A stretch of DNA of 64,000 nucleotides from an uncultured Clostridia bacterium (GTDB lineage: Bacteria > Bacillota > Clostridia > Oscillospirales > Ruminococcaceae). The position numbers were made by a program, and so were the translations under genes. The notes beneath the pieces were generated by a model. It was given only the letters and a program-made list of their open reading frames with translations, searched no databases and was not told the origin of the DNA. This document shows, one piece after another, positions 36,091 to 44,272 of this stretch (position 1 is its first letter; the number at the start of each line of letters is the position of its first letter). The stretch is from the NCBI GenBank assembly GCA_944382875.1, contig CALWNQ010000004.1:62001-126000 (forward strand), given 5' to 3'.

Positions 36091-38862
36091 TTATCTTATA
36101 TCCGCCACACAACGGAACCCCACAGTGGAAAGACGATTCATCTGTGGTCCAAACAACGGCAGCGGGTGATGATCACGGATATTATTAAGCCCTCCTTTTA
36201 CCCACCATCTCGCATCTTTGCCATTAGGAGCAGTGTAAAAACTTCCCCCTCTAAGATATACCATTTCATGGCTGCCATTTGTCACAACCGGATCAGTCCA
36301 TTGATAAACATTTCCTACCATATCATAAATGCCATATGGACTGACACCAAGCGGATAAGCATTAACATCCGTGAGTTTCCCGGTATCATTATAATAGGAA
36401 GAATCCTTTGAATCTCCCCAAGGGTACAAACGGCTGTCAGCACCTCCGGCAGCATACTGCCACTCCTGTTCTGTAGGAAGACGTTTGCCAGCCCAGCGGC
36501 AGTATGCACAGGCATCCTGATAACTGACATTGACAACCGGTTTATCAGCCAATTCATCGGTTAGCATCAATCCCGGCAGATGCCGCAAAAATCCTTCCCG
36601 TTCACGTATAGTTTTTCCGCCACTGTATCCAGTTGCTTTGACAAAATTCATATACTCCCGATTGGTTACTGGATACGGATCCATATAAAAAGCTGGGATA
36701 TGGATTCGCCGCGGAACAGAAGGTGGAGCAGTATGATATAGGCTGTCATTTGTTGGGGATAAATTCACATATGTATTAAACCAAATCGGCTGAGATTGCT
36801 GAACAACATAATCATATTCACCTTCCGGGATCAAAACCATTTTACCCGCCTGCTTCTCTGTCAAAACAGCTTTGGACATGGAGGAAATCGCAAAAAGCCG
36901 CACGGTTGCTTCCGGTAAAATTGCAATATCTCGAATCTGTTCCTTCTGATCCTTGAGCATTACCACTATAGCATCATTTGTAAAACCAAATTCTCGGAAA
37001 AGATCAACTTCCAAAGAACTGCAATTCTCATCTGTTACCGGATAAAAGACTTTTTTCTCACCGTTCCAATTATGACCGCACAGCAATTCAATCCGATCGC
37101 CTTGCTGGTATCCAACAACAGAAACAAAAAGCTTCTCCATAAAATTGGATACTGTAAGACATTTGGGATAAGCGGCGATACAGCCGGCTGTATAATCACC
37201 CGTCCCGATTTCAACTCCCTTGCCGGTTTCATAACCCTCTAATCGGAGTGGAAGAAAAACATGCTCCCCTCTTTGACAGACTGGAATTTCCCGCAATGAA
37301 AATAGATCGACATAATGAACCGCATCATCCTTTGGCAAGGATAGAATGTCTCCGGAAAATCCTTCCGGTATTGTAGAGCAGATTGTGTATAGACAATTTT
37401 CCTCCCCCGGCCAACGGTTTATCCAGACTCTGGAATTTAAACTCCGAATAAATGGCTGCCATTGATCCGACAAAAAGCAGCTTCGATGCGCCTGAAGAAT
37501 CGGATGCACTTTTTTCCAAATTTCCCAATCATCTCGGCAGTTTACATCATTTGTCCCAAATACCAGATTCCATTCAATCCCGTGTCCATTAAAGAATGAA
37601 AGAACAATTTCGTTGCGCATACGTTTGCCAAACAATCCCGGTCCTGTTACCCGCAGAATCGGATGATGCGGCAGCATATAACGTTTCAAGTTAAACACAG
37701 TCATCATACTACTGTCGTGCAGACGACCCAAAAGATTGGTTTGACTTTTCTCATACCCTGGATCCCCTTCGTTATATGGAAGGTAATCTTTATGATTTTT
37801 CCTGGATAATTCCCAAAGGGCTTCCGGTATTTCATTCATGCAGTCCATATCAAAACCGTCACAATCCAGCCTTTCCCCTATATCCAAAAGGGTTCGGAAA
37901 GACTTATCCAGCAATTCTCTTTCTTCTATTTCTGTGCCGGCACGATCCGCTTCACTCCAAAAACAATAAGCCAAAATAACGCGGATACCCAAAGACTGTA
38001 CTTTCTTTATCTCTTCACGCAGCCCATCCAGCCCACCTGGGAAACAACAATAATGGTCAAACTGATCTCGTTCATCAAAACCAGCTCGAGGCCAAAAGGG
38101 CCACAATACATAAAGATCGATTTTACCAATTGTTTCGGTCCATTTTTTTAGAGAATCCGCAAGTGTATATTCACCCGTCTGAGGATTCATTACATCCCGA
38201 TCCCAAGCCCAATTCATGAGGGCACAAGTAATATCCGGAACCCATGAAATCCGCCGGTAAAGCGAATCATCGTACCGACTGCGATCATACGCAAAACAGA
38301 CTTTTTGGCGAAACAGATCGTCCAGCGCATCATTTCGATCTCCTTCACCAGTATACATCCAACATACCATTTCACGTTTTTCATTCGGCTGTAATGTCAT
38401 ACTTCCGCCGATTTTCGACAAAACATTCAAATATCCCGCCCCTGTTGGCATTGTATAAAACATAGAGTTATCAAAAATATCCTGCGGAATATGTGCTGTA
38501 ACATTACCAATGCCGCCAATACAAGCATGAGCCGCCCAATATCCGGGAGTATCATCATGCCGGCAACTGGAAATAAAGAGCGTTTCTGTATCATAATGAT
38601 ATGGATCATCAACACACATTTCCGCAAATGGCGGGAAAATATCCAGGTCAACAGTTTGAGATGAATGATTTTCCATATGAAAACGCACCGGATTCATTCC
38701 ATCGTCTTCATCTATCATTAAACATATTTCCGGCTTATTACGCAAATAAAAAAGCTTATCGGAAACCGGATCAAAAACATCCTCCTTAACATATAAAGGT
38801 GGGCTGGATATTGCAGTATCCGAAAGCCAAAAAGCATTATTTTTCCAAAATACTTTTCGCAT
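36091..38862 (-). CDS. Glycoside-hydrolase-like protein fused to a SUMF1/FGE-type domain
   Basis: The 923-residue protein has an N-terminal beta-rich part (about 1-230), a TIM-barrel-like middle (about 245-500) and a C-terminal SUMF1 domain (about 675-923). The middle looks like alpha-galactosidase-type clans (FPGGLDGLREEIKKV, LGIRVILAYCFWSE, CDGFDMDCMNE near 336), with acidic residues that could be catalytic. The SUMF1 part has FYMDPYPVTNREYMNF, GKRLPTEQEWQYAAGG and GFRCVAD. The cysteine pair used by formylglycine-generating enzyme is missing: the region before GFRC reads WWVKGGLNNIRDHHP. So this domain likely binds or has another chemistry. No signal peptide is seen. It follows a LacI regulator by 73 bp. 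The start at 38862 has GGAGGAAAAG; an extension of 19 codons is rejected. Function unknown. Confidence 0.7.
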   Translation of the reverse strand: MRKVFWKNNAFWLSDTAISSPPLYVKEDVFDPVSDKLFYLRNKPEICLMIDEDDGMNPVRFHMENHSSQTVDLDIFPPFAEMCVDDPYHYDTETLFISSCRHDDTPGYWAAHACIGGIGNVTAHIPQDIFDNSMFYTMPTGAGYLNVLSKIGGSMTLQPNEKREMVCWMYTGEGDRNDALDDLFRQKVCFAYDRSRYDDSLYRRISWVPDITCALMNWAWDRDVMNPQTGEYTLADSLKKWTETIGKIDLYVLWPFWPRAGFDERDQFDHYCCFPGGLDGLREEIKKVQSLGIRVILAYCFWSEADRAGTEIEERELLDKSFRTLLDIGERLDCDGFDMDCMNEIPEALWELSRKNHKDYLPYNEGDPGYEKSQTNLLGRLHDSSMMTVFNLKRYMLPHHPILRVTGPGLFGKRMRNEIVLSFFNGHGIEWNLVFGTNDVNCRDDWEIWKKVHPILQAHRSCFLSDQWQPFIRSLNSRVWINRWPGEENCLYTICSTIPEGFSGDILSLPKDDAVHYVDLFSLREIPVCQRGEHVFLPLRLEGYETGKGVEIGTGDYTAGCIAAYPKCLTVSNFMEKLFVSVVGYQQGDRIELLCGHNWNGEKKVFYPVTDENCSSLEVDLFREFGFTNDAIVVMLKDQKEQIRDIAILPEATVRLFAISSMSKAVLTEKQAGKMVLIPEGEYDYVVQQSQPIWFNTYVNLSPTNDSLYHTAPPSVPRRIHIPAFYMDPYPVTNREYMNFVKATGYSGGKTIREREGFLRHLPGLMLTDELADKPVVNVSYQDACAYCRWAGKRLPTEQEWQYAAGGADSRLYPWGDSKDSSYYNDTGKLTDVNAYPLGVSPYGIYDMVGNVYQWTDPVVTNGSHEMVYLRGGSFYTAPNGKDARWWVKGGLNNIRDHHPLPLFGPQMNRLSTVGFRCVADIR

Positions 38863-38935
38863 ATTCTTTTCCTCCTGTTTATATTTAATGTGGCAGAAAA
38901 ATCTGAACCAAACATTCACAAACTACATCTTTCCA

Positions 38936-39970
38936 TCAATCTAAATAATACAGCAAGTTTTCCTTGAATACGGCTTCCAGTTTGGTATACAGAATACTGC
39001 TTTTGGAATAGACACCAGCTGAATCTAAAATATAGTGGTACATTGTCTTTACTGCATGATACCCCTGTAAAACTGGTTCATGGGTGATAGTCGCTGTTAT
39101 GACATCTCTTTGAATAAAATCGGCAATTTTTTCTGACAAATCATAACCTATGACACAAATCTCCCCCGCCTTACCTGTTTGGATCAATGCTTCGGCAACT
39201 TCTTCCAAAATACCATATGATACATAAAGCCCATCCAGTTTCATTTCAGAAATTAAGTCACAGGTTTTTTGATAAGCATCCTGCCCATTTCTTTTAAACT
39301 TAAAAGGACCGTATAAATGAACATCCGGATAATCATCGATTACTGAGCGAAATCCTGTTATTCTTTGCTGAATTGGCTGGATCCCATCATCAAACGCAAG
39401 CATAGCAACTGTCCCGCTGTAGTGTAGCATTTTTGCCATCAATTCCCCTGCCAAACGTCCAGCTTGTGTATAATTACATCCCATATAGCAAAGACGTCTG
39501 CTCATCGAAACATCTGCATCCAAAACCACTACATAAATTCCCTGATCCACCAGCGAGTCGATAACATCAATCATGACCGATGGATCAGAAGGAGCTATAC
39601 AGATCGCCCGATATTGCTGCTGCGCAAGCTGTTCCATCAATTCAATCTGCTTTTGCGGCTGGTCAATCGGTGTCACAAATACATCTACCTCAATCCCCAA
39701 CAAGGATACCTCCAGACCAGCTTCCTCCACACCTTTGCGAACCTTTTGCCAGAAATATTCTGGATGAGAAAACAAGATCACTGCCATTTTAATTTTTTGC
39801 TGTGTAACCAACGTCCTTGCAGCAAGACTTGGTATATACCCCATTTCTTTTGCCGCATTTAAAATACGCTGCTTGGTTTCCTTGTTAACACGTCCCTTAT
39901 TATTCAGAGCCCGGCTAACCGTTGCCTGTGATAAGCGAAGCTTTTCAGCAATATCCTTAGTTGTTACCAT
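38936..39970 (-). CDS. LacI family transcriptional regulator
   Basis: The 344-residue repressor has an N-terminal helix-turn-helix (TTKDIAEKLRLSQATVSRAL, residues 3-22) and hinge helix (SLAARTLV), followed by a periplasmic-binding-protein-like sugar sensor (LAFDDGIQPIQQRITGF, VIGYDLSEKIADFI). It precedes the GH-like/SUMF1 gene on the same strand and probably controls it with itself. A palindromic operator sits inside its own promoter. The start has AAGGGG. Confidence 0.93.
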   Translation of the reverse strand: MVTTKDIAEKLRLSQATVSRALNNKGRVNKETKQRILNAAKEMGYIPSLAARTLVTQQKIKMAVILFSHPEYFWQKVRKGVEEAGLEVSLLGIEVDVFVTPIDQPQKQIELMEQLAQQQYRAICIAPSDPSVMIDVIDSLVDQGIYVVVLDADVSMSRRLCYMGCNYTQAGRLAGELMAKMLHYSGTVAMLAFDDGIQPIQQRITGFRSVIDDYPDVHLYGPFKFKRNGQDAYQKTCDLISEMKLDGLYVSYGILEEVAEALIQTGKAGEICVIGYDLSEKIADFIQRDVITATITHEPVLQGYHAVKTMYHYILDSAGVYSKSSILYTKLEAVFKENLLYYLD

Positions 39971-40034
39971 AAATTCCCCTTAAAACTAATTTTTATCCTT
40001 AATAAAATTTACTCACCATGTTATTATGTCGCTT

Positions 40035-40063
40035 ATTTTAGCATACGTTTGCTCATATGTCAA
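40035..40063 (-). promoter_or_regulatory. Promoter and operator of the lacI-type gene
   Basis: On the minus strand TTGACA (40063-40058) and TAAAAT (40040-40035) are 17 bases apart. Between them the plus-strand sequence AGCATACGTTTGCT (40040-40053) is a near-perfect palindrome with a central CG, typical of LacI-family operators. Confidence 0.6.
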
Positions 40064-40536
40064 CGAAAAACATAATTATTAAACAAATAATTGTGTTTTT
40101 TACAAATAATTTTATCTGATATTTTACTATAGATATCATTTACTTTTTGTTTTCTCTACATTATATTGATTTTTTTCATTGCTTGTGGTATTATCTGTGT
40201 ATACGATTGCTTAAAAGGAAAGGCGGTTGGTATACCCTATCGCTGGGTGCATAGGAACAGGGAATTCATACATTTTCCTACGTTATTTCCCCATACTATG
40301 TTAAATAGCTGGATAGTTCGTATGATAAATATCTACACTGAAGATAAAGAAATCAACATTTCTTTTCACAATTTCTGTCTTAAAAATTTATATGCTTTTT
40401 TTAGATCAACAAACTCTGGAAGAAAGCCCCTTCCAATAAAACAAATTACCGCCCATTTCCACCCATGGAAAATTTGCACCTTTTATTACCAAAATAATCA
40501 GATTCGATTTCTCACAAATATGAAAGGAGTTTTCAC
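40064..40536. other. AT-rich intergenic stretch without a clear gene
   Basis: About 470 bases between the lacI promoter and the NUDIX gene. A possible rightward promoter TTGCTT-17-TACGAT lies near 40180-40208, followed by a 25-codon frame starting at TTG 40227 behind AAAGGCGG and ending at 40304. A longer frame over 40166-40540 has no ribosome binding site and atypical composition. I see no known RNA structure. Confidence 0.4.
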
Positions 40537-40926
40537 ATGACCGAAGTTGTCGCTGCATTGATTTGGGAACAAACCCGCTTCTTTATCTGTCAAAGACCAG
40601 CTAACAAATCCTGTCCGCTCTTATGGGAATTTCCCGGTGGCAAGGTGGAGCCAGGAGAAACCGCCCAACAGGCACTGATCCGGGAATGCCGGGAAGAACT
40701 GGGCGTTCCGGTTGAGGTTGGGGCACTCTTTACGGAAGTCTGTCATACCTATCCGGATATCACGGTTCATCTTTCACTTTTCCACGCAAAGTTTTTATCG
40801 GAACAGCCCAAGCTTTTAGAACACAATGATTTCCGATGGATTACAGCAGAAGAAATCCCAAACTTTCCTTTTTGTCCAGCTGACAAAGAAATCCTTGAAA
40901 AAATTGTGCAATACTGCAAAAAATAA
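40537..40926 (+). CDS. MutT-like (deoxy)nucleoside triphosphate pyrophosphohydrolase
   Basis: The 129-residue NUDIX protein carries the full box G-x5-E-x7-REUxEExGU at about residues 35-57 ([23 protein letters not shown]). Length and the start ([18 protein letters not shown]) fit the MutT group that removes oxidised nucleotides such as 8-oxo-dGTP. The exact substrate is not proven. AAAGGAG stands 8 bases before the ATG. Confidence 0.92.
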   Translation: MTEVVAALIWEQTRFFICQRPANKSCPLLWEFPGGKVEPGETAQQALIRECREELGVPVEVGALFTEVCHTYPDITVHLSLFHAKFLSEQPKLLEHNDFRWITAEEIPNFPFCPADKEILEKIVQYCKK

Positions 40927-40934
40927 AAGACCAC

Positions 40935-40963
40935 TTGATTTTTTGTTCCCATTATGGTATCTT
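40935..40963 (+). promoter_or_regulatory. Candidate promoter of the CNNM leader
   Basis: TTGATT (40935-40940), 17 bases and TATCTT (40958-40963). Transcription from about 40970 would give a leader of roughly 180 bases. Confidence 0.5.
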
Positions 40964-40979
40964 ATATCTTGTATTTTAC

Positions 40980-41106
40980 TTTGAGAGGAGGAACCGATTT
41001 CCGTGGGAGATTCTGCTGACCCGCGACGATCTGGTTTGACATATTGGGAATACCCGCATCATTTTCAGACAGGATAAAATCCTGTCTGTTAATGGCGCGG
41101 TTTTTT
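40980..41106 (+). promoter_or_regulatory. Structured leader with intrinsic terminator upstream of the CNNM gene (candidate riboswitch)
   Basis: The proximal part contains a short hairpin GGAACCGATTTCC, a stem CGTGGG/CCCGCG and a small GGGAATACCC hairpin. The distal part is a long stem: CCGC (41054-41057) with GCGG (41097-41100), CATT with AATG, and the perfect CAGACAGGAT/ATCCTGTCTG at its tip, followed by six T (41101-41106). That is a terminator directly before the ribosome binding site, so attenuation is likely. TTTGACATA (41036-41044) recalls the L3 loop of yybP-ykoY manganese riboswitches, but the GGGGAGTAG element is not seen, so the class stays open. Confidence 0.6.
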
Positions 41107-41151
41107 ATGTCAATTTGATCGTAACGTTTTTATAATAAAAGGAGTTTTTTT

Positions 41152-42270
41152 ATGAGCGCACTGCCCAGTATTCTATTGTTAATTGTCCTGATTGGCTCCA
41201 ATGCCTTTTTTGCGATGAGTGAAATCGCAATTCTTTCCGCAAATTCCAACAAAATGAAAAAACTTGCCGAAAACGGCAACAAACGCGCAGCACTGCTGCT
41301 GAAAATTACTGACGAACCCTCGGATTTCCTTGCAACCATCCAGGTTGGCGTCACTCTTTCCGGTTTTCTGGCATCCGCTGTGGCTGCGGAAAACTTTGCC
41401 GGATATTTTGACCGCTGGCTTTCTTTTCTCCCCATCAGCCCGGCGTTGCTGCACAGTATCGTATTGGTTCTGCTCACTATCCTGCTCTCTTATTTCACCT
41501 TAATTTTCGGTGAACTGACACCAAAGCGAATTGCTATGAAATTCCCCGACGAAATGGCCTTAGGTTCTGTGGGAATTCTCTGGGCAATCTATAAATTCTG
41601 CCGGCCATTTATTCGACTACTTTCCGCCAGTACCAACGGCTTACTCCGTCTGCTGCGCATCAAACCGGAAGATGATGAAGAAAAGGTAACGGAGGAGGAA
41701 ATCCTTCTGATGGTCGAAGCCGGAGAGGAAAAAGGCTCGATTGACCGCGAGGAAAAAGATTTTATCACAAACCTGTTCCAATTTCAGGATCAGCGGGTGA
41801 GCGCCTTGATGACCCACCGCACCGAAATCTGCGCGGTACCGGATGATACCCCGATTTCCGGACTGATCGAAGTCACCGAGCACGCACATTATTCTCGTAT
41901 CCCCGTTTATGAAGACAGCATTGACAATATCATCGGTGTTCTATATATCAAGGACCTGGTTCCGCTGCTCAAAGAGGAACCGTTTCAAAAACATACAGTC
42001 CGGGAATTTATCCGCCCAGTTCTCTATGTTCCTCAAACGCTGCACAGTGCACAGCTTCTGCGGCAGTTCCGGGAACAGAAAATTCATATTGCAGTTGTGG
42101 TGGATGAATACGGCGGAACAGCCGGTATCATCACAATGGAGGATCTTCTCGAATCCATTGTGGGTGAAATCGATGATGAGTATGACCGTCAGGACGATGA
42201 AACCACACAGGAATCCGCCCCTGAATCGCCCCAAAAATTAGCCGCCCGTCAGATTCAAAAACAGGTATAA
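41152..42270 (+). CDS. CNNM/CorC-family (DUF21-CBS) membrane protein, short form
   Basis: A 372-residue protein with an N-terminal DUF21 membrane domain of about four helices ([38 protein letters not shown]) and a CBS pair ([35 protein letters not shown]). Family members are linked to magnesium, cobalt or other cation export and are often called hemolysins. It ends soon after the second CBS domain with an acidic tail, so the usual C-terminal CorC_HlyC domain is absent. The AAAAGGAG site precedes the ATG. The structured leader suggests ion-dependent control. Confidence 0.9.
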   Translation: MSALPSILLLIVLIGSNAFFAMSEIAILSANSNKMKKLAENGNKRAALLLKITDEPSDFLATIQVGVTLSGFLASAVAAENFAGYFDRWLSFLPISPALLHSIVLVLLTILLSYFTLIFGELTPKRIAMKFPDEMALGSVGILWAIYKFCRPFIRLLSASTNGLLRLLRIKPEDDEEKVTEEEILLMVEAGEEKGSIDREEKDFITNLFQFQDQRVSALMTHRTEICAVPDDTPISGLIEVTEHAHYSRIPVYEDSIDNIIGVLYIKDLVPLLKEEPFQKHTVREFIRPVLYVPQTLHSAQLLRQFREQKIHIAVVVDEYGGTAGIITMEDLLESIVGEIDDEYDRQDDETTQESAPESPQKLAARQIQKQV

Positions 42271-42296
42271 ACTTCGGTGAATCCATCAAAAAAATA

Positions 42297-42340
42297 AAAC
42301 CTTCCAGTTCTTCTTTCAGCAGAGAACCGGAAGGTTTTTT
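42297..42340 (+). terminator. Terminator after the CNNM gene
   Basis: AAACCTTCC-A-GTTCT (42297-42311) pairs with AGAAC-C-GGAAGGTTT (42323-42337) around one mismatch, followed by a T-run. It may also serve the convergent symporter gene. Confidence 0.85.
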
Positions 42341-42353
42341 GATTCATGATTTA

Positions 42354-43691
42354 TCAGGAACCTGTCACAACGTTGTAAACCGAGATCAATCCGCCGATAG
42401 ACACAACCGCAATCAGCACAGGTGTTACCAGACGAATGCACCAGATCCATGCTTTTTTCAGCTTGAATACCACACCTTCCTGCTCAATTTCCTCCACCAG
42501 AACAGAAGGTCCCCACACCCAGCCGATAAAGATGCACATCAGCAGTCCACCGAGCGGGAGCAGCAGGTTATCGGTAATCATCCCAACAAATTGATAAAAG
42601 TTATACCCGACAATCTTGATATCTTTCATCACACCAAAGGAAAGGGAGCTTGGAATTCCAATCAGTGCAATCACAATGCCAAGGATGACTGTTGCCTTTT
42701 TCCGCTCCCAGTGGAAGTTGTCCATTGTAAAAGATACAACACACTCCAGCAACGCAATGGATGAAGTCACAGCCGCAAAAAACATCAAAATAAAGAAAAG
42801 TAGCGCGAATACCGAACCGCCGAAAATCTGACTGAATACTTTGGGAAGCGTTTCAAAAATGAGTGCCGGCCCCTCTGTCGGCTCCAATCCGAATGAAAAC
42901 ACCGCCGGAAAGATCGCAACTCCCGCCATCACTGCCGCCATCGTATCGAGCCCGGCAACTTTGGCACAGTTTGCCGGAATATTTTCGTCCTTTTTCAGAT
43001 AGCTGCCATAGGTCAGCGTAATCCCCATTGCAAGGCTCAGCGAATAAAACACCTGTCCCAGCGCAGCAGTCACCGACTGGAACGAAAAGCTCCCGCCTGC
43101 ACCCGGCACAAAGATAAACGCAAGCCCTTTTCCGGCATTGTCCAGTGTTACCGAACGGACAATCAGCACCACCAACAGGATAAACAGCGCCGGCATCATT
43201 ACCTTGGAAACCTTTTCAATGCCTCGTGTTCCAATGTAACAAATCACGATTGTCACCAGCATGAAAACCATATGCCACAAGATCGGCTCCCCAACTTGTG
43301 CAGTGTACTGGTTAAAATTGGCCGGTGCCGCAAAAGTTGTCGCATACGAAACGATGTATTTCAGAATCCAACCGCCAATCACGCTGTAATAGGACAAAAT
43401 CAGCCCCGCTGTCAATACGCCCATTACCCCGATCACTGCGGCCTTCTTCCCGCCAAGCTTGCGGTAGGCTGCCACCGGGCTCTTCTGCGTTTTCCGGCCG
43501 ATTGCCATCTCGGCGATCATCACCGGAAGCCCGAGGATCAGAATAAAGACCAGATAGGCGATTAAAAACATGAATCCGCCGTTCTCCCCCATCAGATACG
43601 GGAATTTCCAAAGATTTCCCAATCCGATCGCGGCGCCGGCTGTTGCAAGCAGAAATCCAACGCTGCTTGCCCATTGTGTGCGCTTTCCCAT
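42354..43691 (-). CDS. Sodium-dependent transporter, neurotransmitter:sodium symporter family
   Basis: The 445-residue protein has the LeuT-fold signature in helix 1 (ATAGAAIGLGNLWKFPYLMG, residues 15-34) and about 11-12 membrane helices. Bacterial members take up amino acids such as tryptophan, tyrosine or leucine with sodium; the substrate cannot be read here. The start at 43691 follows GGGGGAATCCTGT. It stands alone, convergent with the CNNM gene. Confidence 0.93.
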   Translation of the reverse strand: MGKRTQWASSVGFLLATAGAAIGLGNLWKFPYLMGENGGFMFLIAYLVFILILGLPVMIAEMAIGRKTQKSPVAAYRKLGGKKAAVIGVMGVLTAGLILSYYSVIGGWILKYIVSYATTFAAPANFNQYTAQVGEPILWHMVFMLVTIVICYIGTRGIEKVSKVMMPALFILLVVLIVRSVTLDNAGKGLAFIFVPGAGGSFSFQSVTAALGQVFYSLSLAMGITLTYGSYLKKDENIPANCAKVAGLDTMAAVMAGVAIFPAVFSFGLEPTEGPALIFETLPKVFSQIFGGSVFALLFFILMFFAAVTSSIALLECVVSFTMDNFHWERKKATVILGIVIALIGIPSSLSFGVMKDIKIVGYNFYQFVGMITDNLLLPLGGLLMCIFIGWVWGPSVLVEEIEQEGVVFKLKKAWIWCIRLVTPVLIAVVSIGGLISVYNVVTGS

Positions 43692-43752
43692 ACAGGATTC
43701 CCCCATTATATGTATATTCACTGCATTAGTTTAGCACAGCACACAGCAAAAA

Positions 43753-44256
43753 TCAAGTAGATTTGTGGATTTCAAGCAAGAACTCTTGATTTTCGCCAAT
43801 TTCAGGCGGCTCAAATGATAAGCTCCACACATTCAAATCCTCTGCCGAGATGCGGAACGTTTTCCCATCGTTCATCCGGTTGCGTTGTTCCACCCGGCGA
43901 ATCAGCTCTTCCAGCGGAGTTTCCATATAATGCACACGGCATTCCGCTCCCAGCGCATGGGCACGCCGGGCAAAATCCGTCCGCTCCTCCGCGGCCCACA
44001 GCCCAAAATCCAGCACAACATTCACACCCATCTGAAGAAGCCGCTCGGCCTGTTTCCAGATGAGCGTTTCCACAAGGCTGTGCATCCGGTCGTGTTCGGA
44101 GCTTTTTCCGGCTCCGTGGAAATCATCTCCCACCAAAAAGAGCTGCCACTCGTCCGGTGTAAAGACAATGGCATTCCACTCCTCCTGATGGGCGCGCGCA
44201 AAGGTGGTCTTGCCCGAACCGGGAAGCCCCACCATCAGGTGCAGTACCGGTTTCAT
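43753..44256 (-). CDS. P-loop kinase-like ATP-binding protein (AAA_33 type)
   Basis: The 167-residue protein begins with a Walker A loop MVGLPGSGKTTFARAH and continues with VFTPDEWQLFL and VNVVLDFGLWAAEERTDF, the pattern of small AAA_33/zeta-like kinases that phosphorylate a small molecule or RNA. There is no antitoxin gene beside it, so a zeta toxin is unlikely. It lies 16 bp downstream of the ABC-F gene. The start at 44256 follows GGGGAGGAG; five upstream codons overlap that site and are dropped. Confidence 0.82.
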   Translation of the reverse strand: MKPVLHLMVGLPGSGKTTFARAHQEEWNAIVFTPDEWQLFLVGDDFHGAGKSSEHDRMHSLVETLIWKQAERLLQMGVNVVLDFGLWAAEERTDFARRAHALGAECRVHYMETPLEELIRRVEQRNRMNDGKTFRISAEDLNVWSLSFEPPEIGENQEFLLEIHKST

Positions 44257-44272
44257 CGAACTCCTCCCCAAA

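Noticed and set aside
36091-36850. Sulfatase-activating formylglycine-generating enzyme
   Set aside because: The catalytic cysteine pair is missing and no sulfatase gene is near.
40166-40540. A 124-codon frame before the NUDIX gene
   Set aside because: It has no ribosome binding site, an AT-rich random composition, and overlaps the start of a certain gene.
40980-41106. Firm assignment of the CNNM leader to the yybP-ykoY manganese riboswitch
   Set aside because: Only a TTTGACATA segment fits; the GGGGAGTAG element was not found by eye.
43753-44256. Zeta-toxin of a toxin-antitoxin pair
   Set aside because: No small antitoxin gene is adjacent and the gene follows an ABC-F gene in one transcript.
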